5,897 nt of DNA from Actinomycetes bacterium (GTDB taxonomy: Bacteria; Actinomycetota; Actinomycetes; Propionibacteriales; Propionibacteriaceae): the NCBI GenBank assembly GCA_023392635.1, contig JAEVYS010000060.1:1-5897 (forward strand). Direction: 5' to 3'. The notes beneath the pieces are model-generated. The model saw nothing but the letters and a program-made list of their open reading frames with translations, was not told the origin of the DNA and made no database searches. Each line of letters opens with the position of its first letter. Within the stretch, counting starts at the first letter, position 1. A program made the position numbers and the translations under genes. This document shows, one piece after another, positions 1-5,888 of this stretch.

Positions 1-27
1 CCGAATTGGGAACCGTCCCCAATCCGG
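1..27 (-). terminator. Hairpin downstream of the reductase gene, candidate terminator
   Basis: An inverted repeat pairs positions 1-10 with 18-27. Nine base pairs form around one mismatch (4 against 24), with a 7-nt loop at 11-17. It lies 13 nt past the stop codon of the reductase, at the end of the leftward operon, which is where a terminator is expected. Any T-tract in the leftward direction would lie beyond the window edge, so intrinsic termination cannot be confirmed. The near-symmetric stem could also serve a convergent gene to the left. Confidence 0.4.
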
Positions 28-40
28 TCCGTCGGCCCGG

Positions 41-1339
41 TCAGGCCCGGCGGACGAGCTCGAGCAGGTCGTGCCAGGCCTCGATCTTGGTGCGCTCACG
101 GCCGCGGATCGAGCCGGCCTCGATCTCGGCGAGGTCGATGCGGCGCCAGTCCTCCAGCGTGCTCGGACGGACGCCACGCGCAGCCAGCGCCTTGTCGAGG
201 TCGGCCAGCGGGCGTCGCGGGACGGCCAGGAAGTCCTCGAGCACGTGCGCCGCGGTCTCGGCCGCGTCCTTCTTGTTCGAGCCGACCAGGCCGACCGGGC
301 CGCGCTTGATCCAGCCCACCGCGTACTCGCCGGGCCGCTCGGAGCCGTCGGCTTCGACCACCCGTCCCTCCAGGCTGGGGATACGCCCGTCCTCGTACGG
401 GACGCCGGGCAGCGGCACTCCGCGGTAGCCGATCGAACGCAGGACGAGGTCGGCCGACACGGTGAGCGCCGACGCGTCGTCGCTGGTCGGCGCGAACGTC
501 ACCGACTGGACGCGGCCCTCGCCGGCGAGCTCGGTGGGACGGTGCCAGAACAGCAGGTGCAGCCAGCGCTGCGGATCCGGCGGCGACCCGGCGACGGCCC
601 TTCCGATCGCCGCCACGTTGGCCCGCGCATGACGCTCGAGGGCTGCGTCGTCGATCGCGTCGAGGTCACAGCCCGACAGCGAGACCCCGATGCCGGGCGT
701 CTCCAGCAGTTCACGGAGCTCCGCAGTGGTGAACGTGGCGTGCTCGGGTCCGCGGCGCCCGACCAGCCAGACGTGCTCCACCTCGGCCGCCCGCAACTCG
801 GCCAGCACCGCGTCCGGCATGTCCGTCGCGCTCAGCTCGGCGGGGTCCTTCAGCAGGATGCGCGCCACGTCGACGGCGACGTTCCCCACACCGATCACGA
901 CGGCATCACGGACGCCGGCCAGCCGCTGCGGCTCGGCGTCCGGGTGCCCGGAGTACCACGCGACGAACTGCCGCGCCGACCTGCTGCCGGGGAGGTCCTC
1001 GCCGGGAATCCCGAGGCGGCGGTCGTCGGCGGCGCCGACCGCATACACGACCGCGTCGTAGGCGCTCACCAGTTCGGACGCGGTCACGTCCCGCCCGAAC
1101 TCCACCAGGCCGAGGAAGCGGACGCGGGGGGCCTCGAACACGCGGGCCAGCGTCGTGGCGACCGCCTTGATGCTGGCGTGGTCGGGCGCCACGCCGTAGC
1201 GCAGGAGCCCGAACGGGGTGGGCAGCCGGTCGAAGATGTCGATGGCCAGTTCATCGTCCGCCTGGGCCAGCAGCGCCGCGGCCGTGTACAGCCCGGACGG
1301 CCCCGCCCCGACGATCGCGATCCGCCGCGGTTCGCTCAC
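41..1339 (-). CDS. fprA: FprA-type ferredoxin-NADP+ reductase (adrenodoxin reductase family)
   Basis: This is a cytosolic FAD enzyme that moves electrons between NADPH and ferredoxin; in actinobacteria such reductases feed P450s and other ferredoxin-dependent enzymes. The 432-residue protein has the FAD dinucleotide fold at 7-18 (GAGPSG at 11-16), the family segment PFGLLRYGVAPDH at 42-54, an NADP-binding Rossmann motif at 150-160 (GVGNVAVDVAR), the NADP-contacting RRGP at 195-198, and the C-terminal FAD block at 340-362 (GWIKRGPVGLVGSNKKDA). Length is close to the family norm of about 450. I chose the GTG at 1339 because AGGGGG lies 3 nt upstream and because the family starts just before the FAD motif. 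A GTG at 1378 would add 13 residues, but its SD-like GGGAGG is only 2 nt away and part of it falls in a hairpin (1378-1402). It is third in the leftward operon, 75 nt after the deacetylase. The family is certain; the electron partner is unknown, and no ferredoxin is encoded here. Confidence 0.93.
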   Translation of the reverse strand: MSEPRRIAIVGAGPSGLYTAAALLAQADDELAIDIFDRLPTPFGLLRYGVAPDHASIKAVATTLARVFEAPRVRFLGLVEFGRDVTASELVSAYDAVVYAVGAADDRRLGIPGEDLPGSRSARQFVAWYSGHPDAEPQRLAGVRDAVVIGVGNVAVDVARILLKDPAELSATDMPDAVLAELRAAEVEHVWLVGRRGPEHATFTTAELRELLETPGIGVSLSGCDLDAIDDAALERHARANVAAIGRAVAGSPPDPQRWLHLLFWHRPTELAGEGRVQSVTFAPTSDDASALTVSADLVLRSIGYRGVPLPGVPYEDGRIPSLEGRVVEADGSERPGEYAVGWIKRGPVGLVGSNKKDAAETAAHVLEDFLAVPRRPLADLDKALAARGVRPSTLEDWRRIDLAEIEAGSIRGRERTKIEAWHDLLELVRRA

Positions 1340-1414
1340 ATGCCCCCTCACCGACGTCCCGGTGTCTCCTTCGGCCACCGCCTCCCGATTCTGACAAGGC
1401 GGCGGGCGGGCTGG

Positions 1415-2164
1415 CTATGGCCGGGGACGGGAAAGCCAGACTGTGGTCACGATCGGCTGGCGCTGGCCCCCGACGTGCACCACCTCGTCGCCCTCGACGG
1501 ACAGCTGGCTGGCGTGGTGTCGCAGCGCCGCCCGGACCGCCGGAAGGTAGTCGGACAGTTCGTACTCCCTCGCCCCCTCGACCGGCGGCAACGGCTCCGA
1601 CACCACCTGGAGGAGGGTCACCGCGGTCCCGGCCACCGCCGCCTCCGCGATCGCGGCGCAGGCCACGTGGTCGGGGTGCCCGTAGCCGCCGTGTGCGTCG
1701 TACGCGACCAGCACGTCCGCCCGCACCTCGGCGAGGAAGGCGGCCAGGTCGGCGGCGGCCTCCGCCACGGGCGCACTGGTCAGGCTGTCGGGCCCGGCCT
1801 GTCCCCCCGGCCCGGCCACCGTCTCCGACGCGTCCAGCCACCGCATGCCCGAATCGGTGTAGGTGCGCGCGGCCAGCCCCGGGACGCGGGCCGGCGGTGT
1901 GCCCAGGAAGCAGTGCCGGCGTACCCCGAGTTCGGCCAGGGCTCCGGCCAGCTCGCCGAGCCGGTGCTCGACCAGGCGTGGCGTCCCGGCGAGGTCGCTG
2001 AGGGGCCCGGCGACGACCGCCCCCAACTCCCCGCGGGTCGCGGTCACGACCGACACGTCGTACCCGTGGTCGACCATGGCGGCGAGCAGGACGCCCGTGG
2101 CGAGGGTCTCGTCGTCGGGGTGGGCGTGCAGGAACACCACCCGCGAGCCGGCCGGCGGCAGCAT
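1415..2164 (-). CDS. PIG-L/LmbE family zinc N-deacetylase, MshB-like
   Basis: This is a predicted cytosolic metal-dependent hydrolase that removes the acetyl group from an N-acetylglucosamine conjugate. In mycothiol synthesis MshB does this to GlcNAc-inositol. The 249-residue protein has the N-terminal metal and base motif HAHPDDE at 13-19 (H15 and D18 as metal ligands, D17 as base, by analogy with MshB), R68 in the substrate-contacting EHRLGE stretch, YTDSGM at 102-107, and GGYGHPDH at 159-166 (Y161, H163, and H166 as third metal ligand). All catalytic residues appear present. M. tuberculosis MshB has about 300 residues; the missing length lies after GGYGHPDH, in the part that shapes the substrate pocket. 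The ATG shares its A with the stop codon of the upstream glycosyltransferase (TGATG), and a GTG one codon earlier (2167) is an alternative start; no strong SD is visible, so translational coupling is likely. Other PIG-L enzymes, such as mycothiol-conjugate amidase Mca or BshB-like deacetylases, remain possible. Confidence 0.9.
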   Translation of the reverse strand: MLPPAGSRVVFLHAHPDDETLATGVLLAAMVDHGYDVSVVTATRGELGAVVAGPLSDLAGTPRLVEHRLGELAGALAELGVRRHCFLGTPPARVPGLAARTYTDSGMRWLDASETVAGPGGQAGPDSLTSAPVAEAAADLAAFLAEVRADVLVAYDAHGGYGHPDHVACAAIAEAAVAGTAVTLLQVVSEPLPPVEGAREYELSDYLPAVRAALRHHASQLSVEGDEVVHVGGQRQPIVTTVWLSRPRP

Positions 2165-3387
2165 CACGCCCCGTCCAGGAGCTGCCGGTAGACCCCGGCG
2201 AGCCGCTGCGCGGCCCAGCCCCAGTCGAAGCGCCGGGCGTGGACCGTCGACACCCGGCCCATCCGTTCGAGCAGGCCGGGCACCATCAGCAGCCGGGTGA
2301 GGGCCAGTGCCCAGTCCTCCGGACGCCGGGAGTCCATCAGCTGCCCGGTCACGCCGTGCGCCACCGCCTCGCGCAGCCCACCGGCCGCCGCGGCGATGAC
2401 CGGCGTCCCGCTGGAGGCCGCCTCGAGCGCGACCAGGCCGAAGGTCTCCGAGTGCGAGGGCACCAGGACGACCCTGGCTCCGCGCAGGAGGCGGGCCAGC
2501 TCGCCGCGCGGCTGTGCCCCGATGAACGTCACCTGGCTCGCGAGGCCGAGCTCGACCACCATCGAGTGCAGCTCCTGCTCGTAGCCGGCGAAGGCCCCGG
2601 ACGCGTCGCCGGCCACCACGAGGTGCGGACGGATCTCTGGGTCGACCTGGGCGAGCGCCTGGATGGCCAGGTCGGGACCCTTGAGCGGCTCGATGCGGGC
2701 GGCCACCAGCACGTAGCCGTGCGGCCAGGTCTGCGTGCTCGAGGCCGGCCACCGCCACGGCTGCTCGCCGGGCGCGAGGGGCCGGAACAGTTCGGGGTTC
2801 ACCCCCGGGGAGATGATCGACACCCGCGCGGCGTCGGCCCCGCACCGGTCGATCACGGTCTGCGCCTCCGCAGCCGAGATGGCGACGACCTGCTGGGACT
2901 CACGTGCCACCAGGGCCTCGCCCTGCACGCGCCGCGGCGACTCCGGCGGCTCTCCGGCCGACAGCGGAGCCCCCGGCATCGCGGCCACGGAGTGGAAGCT
3001 CTGCACGTGCGGGACGCCCCAGGAGCGAGCGACGGGCAGGGCCGCGACGCCGGACATCCAGTGGTGGGAGTGGACCACGTCACAGGGGGCCAGCCGCGCC
3101 AACCCGCCCGAGAACTCCTCGATGTGCTCGTCGATGAGGCTCTTCGCCAGGGGTGTCCGGGGCCCTGCGTCCACGTGGCGCAGCAGCACGTTCGGCAGCA
3201 GCTCGACCTCGTCGGGGTCGTCCGCGCCCGAGCGTCGGGTGACCAGTTCGACCCGGTGGCCGAGGGCTGCGAGCGCCTCGGCCTGGCTGCGTTCCACCAC
3301 GTTCATGCCGCCTGCATCCCCGGTTCCCGGCATCGTCGCAGGTGAGGTGTGCATCGAGACGAACAGGATCCGGAGGGAGCGGGACAC
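2164..3387 (-). CDS. Family 4 (GT-B) glycosyltransferase, MshA-like
   Basis: This is a predicted retaining, nucleotide-sugar-dependent glycosyltransferase. Its closest recognisable relative is MshA, which transfers GlcNAc from UDP-GlcNAc to inositol 3-phosphate in mycothiol synthesis. The 407-residue protein shows the MshA-like N-terminal loop MHTSP (12-16) and GTGDAGGMN (21-29), HSHHW (106-110), SPGVNPELF (193-201), the donor-phosphate-binding R231 and K236 in RIEPLKGPDL, and the GT4 EX7E motif E314/E322 in SHSETFGLVALEA. Length fits MshA (about 420-480). Of the MshA acceptor-phosphate residues, the Lys and Arg are kept (K82, R152), while Tyr and Thr are His109 and Ser133. No signal peptide or membrane segment is seen. 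The GTG start at 3387 has no SD but lies 6 nt past a TATGCT box, suggesting a leaderless mRNA. It is first in the leftward operon and overlaps the deacetylase by one base. The fold is certain; the acceptor is not, and other GT4 activities such as those of sucrose-phosphate-synthase-like or BshA-like enzymes are possible. Confidence 0.9.
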   Translation of the reverse strand: MSRSLRILFVSMHTSPATMPGTGDAGGMNVVERSQAEALAALGHRVELVTRRSGADDPDEVELLPNVLLRHVDAGPRTPLAKSLIDEHIEEFSGGLARLAPCDVVHSHHWMSGVAALPVARSWGVPHVQSFHSVAAMPGAPLSAGEPPESPRRVQGEALVARESQQVVAISAAEAQTVIDRCGADAARVSIISPGVNPELFRPLAPGEQPWRWPASSTQTWPHGYVLVAARIEPLKGPDLAIQALAQVDPEIRPHLVVAGDASGAFAGYEQELHSMVVELGLASQVTFIGAQPRGELARLLRGARVVLVPSHSETFGLVALEAASSGTPVIAAAAGGLREAVAHGVTGQLMDSRRPEDWALALTRLLMVPGLLERMGRVSTVHARRFDWGWAAQRLAGVYRQLLDGA

Positions 3388-3393
3388 GGTCGG

Positions 3394-3399
3394 AGCATA
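3394..3399 (-). promoter_or_regulatory. -10 box of the leftward glycosyltransferase operon
   Basis: On the minus strand TATGCT matches TANNNT. Six bases separate it from the GTG start at 3387, so transcription would begin at or within a few bases of the start codon. No SD precedes that GTG, which fits a leaderless transcript. No good -35 is seen at 17-18 nt spacing (GCGAGG or CGCGAG), so the assignment rests on the -10 and its position. Confidence 0.45.
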
Positions 3400-3426
3400 G
3401 TCGGCAGCTCCGCCGGCCTCGCGGGA

Positions 3427-3438
3427 GAGAGCGCTCTC
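3427..3438. promoter_or_regulatory. Perfect 12-bp palindrome, candidate LacI-family operator
   Basis: GAGAGCGCTCTC reads identically on both strands and is centred on a CG step. An AGCGCT core with CG centre is typical of LacI-family operators, for example the CebR site of Streptomyces. It lies in the short divergent intergenic region, 40-51 bp upstream of the glycosyltransferase start and 21 bp before the transporter start, just upstream of the transporter's candidate -10. Binding there would most directly block the rightward transporter promoter. No regulator gene is in the window, so the ligand is unknown. Confidence 0.5.
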
Positions 3439-3446
3439 GGACGTGG

Positions 3447-3452
3447 CAGGAT
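3447..3452 (+). promoter_or_regulatory. Possible -10 box of the transporter gene
   Basis: CAGGAT fits the loose NANNNT pattern of actinobacterial -10 elements and ends 7 nt before the GTG at 3460. That is the spacing expected for a leaderless transcript and the same arrangement as at the two neighbouring GTG starts. The palindrome at 3427-3438 would fall in the -35/-10 spacer. No -35 consensus is visible, and the first base is C rather than T, so this is a weak call. Confidence 0.3.
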
Positions 3453-3459
3453 GTCAGGA

Positions 3460-4746
3460 GTGACCCCGGCCCAGCCCACCTCCCCCGTGCCGACCGCACG
3501 GGCGGTCGACACCGGGCCGCACTGGCTCTTCCTGGCGATCCTCGCCGGGCTCGGCATGGTGGGCCCGTTCTCGATCGACACGATGTTCCCCGCGTTCGCG
3601 CGCATGGGGCTGGAGTTCGGTGCGTCCCCACTCGCGCTGCAGCAGGTGGTGAGCGTCTACATGCTGTCGTTCGCGGTCATGAGCCTGGTGCACGGACCCC
3701 TCTCGGACGCCCTGGGACGCAAGCCGGTGATCGTGGCCGGAACCGTGGTGTACATCGGGGCCTCCGTCGGCTGCGCCTTCGCCCCCGACCTCGCGGTCCT
3801 GCTGGGCTTCCGCGCCCTCCAGGGCGTCAGCGCCGGCGCCGGGGTGATCATCAGCCGCGCGATGGTGCGCGACGTCTTCTCCGACGCCCAGGCCCAACGG
3901 ACGATGAGCCACATCGCCATGATCTTCGGCCTCGCGCCCGCGCTCGCTCCGGTCGCCGGTGGGCTGCTCCTGGGCGTCACCGGGTGGCGCGGCATCTTCT
4001 GGGCGCTCACGGGCCTGGGGATCGTGATGCTGGTGCTGGTCCTCGCCTTCATGCCGGAGACGCATCCGGCCGGGCGCCGCACCTCGCTCGACCTGCGCCG
4101 GCTCGCCGGCGGGCTCGCGGAGGTCTGGCGCAATCCCCACGGACGCCGCCTCGCGTTCACCGGCCTGCTGAACAACGGGGCGATGTTCCTGTTCATCTCC
4201 TCGGCGCCGCTGTACGTGGTCAACCTGCTGCACCGGGGCGAGACCGACTTCTGGATGCTGTTCGTCCCGGTGATCTCGGGCATGATCGTGGGCTCGTACG
4301 TCAGTGGAAGGCTCGCCGGCCGGTTGAGCGGTCCCCGGCTGGCCACGCTCGGCTACCGGATCAGCATCACCGGGGCGCTCGCCAATCTGGTGCTGTCCCT
4401 CATCCCGGTCACCCGCCAGCTGCCCTGGGTCGTCCTGCCGCTGCCGGTGCTGACGTTCGGCATCGCACTCGCCTTCCCCGTGCTGACGCTCGCGATGCTG
4501 GACCTGTTCCCCCATGCGCGCGGGTCGGCGTCGTCGGTGCAGAACTTCCTCGCGCTCCTCGGCAACAGCTTGCTCGCCGGGGCCGTCGCTCCGGCGCTCG
4601 GATTCTCGCTCTGGTCGCTGGCCGCCGGCTCCCTGGTGCTGATCACGAGCGGATGGCTGCTGTGGCGCCGGCACCTGGCGGTGGCGCCCGCGGTGCCACA
4701 GGCCCCGCGGGACGCGGCCGCGTACGAACCGCTGGAGGACCTCTAG
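3460..4746 (+). CDS. Bcr/CflA-type major facilitator superfamily transporter
   Basis: This is a predicted 12-helix inner-membrane, proton-coupled transporter of the DHA1 drug:H+ antiporter group. The 428-residue protein starts with about 20 polar residues and then shows MFS motif A (GPLSDALGRK, 79-88) between helices 2 and 3, an antiporter motif C-like LAPALAPVAGG (158-168) in helix 5, and a Bcr-like FPHARGSASS (350-359) before helix 11. A cytoplasmic loop with a basic stretch at about 205-230 separates the two six-helix halves. The C-terminus is a short polar tail rich in Pro, Ala and Glu. I chose the GTG at 3460 because CAGGAT lies 7 nt upstream and GGCAGG 9 nt upstream; the ATG at 3451, adding three residues, has neither a spaced SD nor a -10. 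Bcr/CflA members export bicyclomycin, chloramphenicol, sulfonamides and sometimes sugars or amino acids, so the substrate cannot be named. The mutarotase gene follows after 27 nt. Confidence 0.9.
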   Translation: MTPAQPTSPVPTARAVDTGPHWLFLAILAGLGMVGPFSIDTMFPAFARMGLEFGASPLALQQVVSVYMLSFAVMSLVHGPLSDALGRKPVIVAGTVVYIGASVGCAFAPDLAVLLGFRALQGVSAGAGVIISRAMVRDVFSDAQAQRTMSHIAMIFGLAPALAPVAGGLLLGVTGWRGIFWALTGLGIVMLVLVLAFMPETHPAGRRTSLDLRRLAGGLAEVWRNPHGRRLAFTGLLNNGAMFLFISSAPLYVVNLLHRGETDFWMLFVPVISGMIVGSYVSGRLAGRLSGPRLATLGYRISITGALANLVLSLIPVTRQLPWVVLPLPVLTFGIALAFPVLTLAMLDLFPHARGSASSVQNFLALLGNSLLAGAVAPALGFSLWSLAAGSLVLITSGWLLWRRHLAVAPAVPQAPRDAAAYEPLEDL

Positions 4747-4760
4747 CCGCTCGCCACTGC

Positions 4761-4766
4761 TAGCGT
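4761..4766 (+). promoter_or_regulatory. -10 box of the aldose 1-epimerase gene
   Basis: TAGCGT matches TANNNT and ends 7 nt before the GTG at 4774, with no SD in between. This is the usual layout of a leaderless actinobacterial promoter and would give the mutarotase its own transcript in addition to read-through from the transporter. The expected -35 position falls on the last codons of the transporter (about 4737-4743) and shows no clear TTGACA match. Confidence 0.45.
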
Positions 4767-4773
4767 CAGCAGC

Positions 4774-5766
4774 GTGACCGACACCGCATCGCTGGTCCTC
4801 GAGGATGAGGACACCCGGATCGAACTGTTGTCGCTGGGCGCCACTCTCAGGCGCTTCGAGGTGCGGCTGCCGGACGGCAGCTGGCGCAACATCGTCCTCG
4901 GCGCGCGCGACGTCGAGGACTACCTCGGCCCGAACCGGTACCTGGGAGCCTCGATCGGTCGCTTCGCCAACCGCATCGCCGGGGGACGCTTCCGTCTCGA
5001 CGAGGTGATCTACATCGTCGACGTGAACGAGCCTCCCAACACCCTGCACGGCGGCGCCAAGGGTTTCCACAGCCGGGTCTGGGAGGTGGCCGGCCACGGG
5101 GCGACCTGGGTGGAGTTCAGCCTCGACAGTGCCGATGGCGACCAGGGCTTCCCCGGCGAGCTGCTGGTCTCGGCGCGCTACGAGCTCATCGCCGGCGGTG
5201 TCGAAGTGACCTACCGGGCGACCACGGACGCGCCCACGGTGGTGAACCTCACCACCCACCCGTACTTCAACCTGGACGGGGAGGCGTCCGGATCGACCGA
5301 CGACCAGGTGCTCACCGTGCACGCGTCCCGGTACACGGCGATCCGCGCGGACGGCATCCCCACCGGCGACTTCCGGGACGTTGCGGGAACCGCGGCGGAC
5401 TTCCGGAGCGGGCGGCGCCTGGGCTCGGCCCGGGACGCCGCGAACGCCGAGGGCCTGACTCGCAACGGTGGCTTCGACCACAACTTCGTGGTGGACGGGT
5501 CCGGGATGCGCGAGCACTGCCGGCTCACCGGCACCGACGGCCTCACGCTGACCGTCCTGAGCGACCGCCCCGCCGTCCAGGTCTACGGGGGCGAGCACTT
5601 CGACGGAACGCAGGTCGGCACGTCGGGCGTCGGCTACGTGCGGCGGGCCGGCGTCGCGATCGAGACGCAGGGCTATCCCGATGCGCCCAACCACGACAAC
5701 TTCCCCAGCACCGAACTGCGCCCCGGCGAGGAGTTCGTGGCGACCACCCGCTGGCTGGTCGGCTGA
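4774..5766 (+). CDS. galM: Aldose 1-epimerase (mutarotase), GalM family
   Basis: This cytosolic enzyme interconverts the alpha and beta anomers of aldoses such as galactose and glucose, supplying the right anomer to sugar kinases. The 330-residue protein is full length for the family and has the hallmark blocks in order: GRFANRIAGGRF (62-73), NTLHGG (89-94, with substrate-contacting H92), NLTTHPYFNL (158-167, with H162 the catalytic acid by analogy to GalM), GFDHNFVV (233-240, with D235 contacting sugar), QVYGG (269-273), and AIETQGYPDAPNH (295-307, with E297 the catalytic base). All catalytic residues are present and no signal peptide is seen. The GTG start is preceded by TAGCGT at 7 nt and by no SD. 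It lies 27 nt after the transporter and is followed at once by a strong hairpin. No galactokinase or GALT gene is nearby, so a galactose-specific role is not shown; glucose-6-phosphate 1-epimerase is less likely given the GalM-type motifs. Confidence 0.95.
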   Translation: MTDTASLVLEDEDTRIELLSLGATLRRFEVRLPDGSWRNIVLGARDVEDYLGPNRYLGASIGRFANRIAGGRFRLDEVIYIVDVNEPPNTLHGGAKGFHSRVWEVAGHGATWVEFSLDSADGDQGFPGELLVSARYELIAGGVEVTYRATTDAPTVVNLTTHPYFNLDGEASGSTDDQVLTVHASRYTAIRADGIPTGDFRDVAGTAADFRSGRRLGSARDAANAEGLTRNGGFDHNFVVDGSGMREHCRLTGTDGLTLTVLSDRPAVQVYGGEHFDGTQVGTSGVGYVRRAGVAIETQGYPDAPNHDNFPSTELRPGEEFVATTRWLVG

Positions 5767-5798
5767 CCCCCGGCTCCTGATGGGGGCGTGGCCGGGGG
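5767..5798 (+). terminator. GC-rich hairpin at the end of the transporter-mutarotase unit
   Basis: Positions 5767-5774 (CCCCCGGC) pair perfectly with 5791-5798 (GCCGGGGG) around a 16-nt loop. The stem begins on the base after the mutarotase stop codon. The following bases contain scattered T but no clean T-run, as is common for terminators in high-GC actinobacteria. The position and stem strength favour a terminator for the rightward unit. Confidence 0.5.
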
Positions 5799-5826
5799 GT
5801 TCGTCCGTCTGGTATCGGTTGTCACG

Positions 5827-5847
5827 CGACACGCCGACGACACGCCG
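5827..5847. repeat. Two tandem copies of a 10-mer, period 11
   Basis: CGACACGCCG occurs at 5827-5836 and again at 5838-5847, separated by one base. The 11-bp period places both copies on nearly the same face of the helix, which would suit cooperative protein binding, but two copies in GC-rich DNA can also arise by slippage. The repeat itself is exact; the function is unknown. Confidence 0.55.
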
Positions 5848-5866
5848 GGTGCGGAAGAATTGGTCG

Positions 5867-5888
5867 AAGAAGTTCCGGAAAACCTCTT
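5867..5888 (+). other. Short hairpin in the AT-richer tail
   Basis: AAGA (5867-5870) and GTT (5872-5874) pair with AAC (5881-5883) and TCTT (5885-5888), giving seven base pairs around one mismatch and a 6-nt loop. It is less GC-rich than anything else in the window and is preceded by no ORF. It could be part of a leader or attenuator of a downstream gene or RNA operon; chance is also possible for a stem this short. Confidence 0.3.

Noticed and set aside
41..1339. Reductase as mycothione reductase (Mtr)
   Set aside because: Mtr is a pyridine nucleotide-disulfide oxidoreductase with a CXXXXC redox-active pair near the N-terminal FAD motif. No such pair is present, and the PFGLLRYGVAPDH and C-terminal GWIKRGPVG blocks are FprA-type.
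71..2191. 706-codon open frame on the plus strand opposite the reductase and deacetylase
   Set aside because: It is Arg/Gly/His/Asp-rich, has no motif, and overlaps two genes with complete catalytic motifs on the other strand.
2165..2845. Long N-terminal extension of the deacetylase frame (to 2845)
   Set aside because: This part overlaps the glycosyltransferase in another frame and reads as Arg/Ala/Gly-rich nonsense. The PIG-L domain begins right after the ATG at 2164.
3349..3459. N-terminal extension of the transporter to 3349 or 3451
   Set aside because: The longer form runs through the divergent promoter region and into the start of the glycosyltransferase on the other strand. The ATG at 3451 lacks a spaced SD or -10, so the GTG at 3460 is preferred, although 3451 is not excluded.
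3342..4763. 473-codon open frame on the plus strand overlapping the transporter
   Set aside because: It is Arg/Pro/Gly-rich with no hydrophobic periodicity or motif and is offset from the frame carrying the MFS motifs.
3454..5832. 792-codon open frame on the minus strand opposite the transporter and mutarotase
   Set aside because: The translation is low-complexity, rich in Arg, Gly, Glu and His, with no recognisable domain. It is an antisense shadow of two certain genes, produced by high GC with few stop codons.
5819..5860. TTGTCA (5819-5824) with AAGAAT (5855-5860) as a promoter
   Set aside because: The spacing of 30 nt is too long for a sigma-70-type promoter, and no better -10 is found at 16-19 nt.
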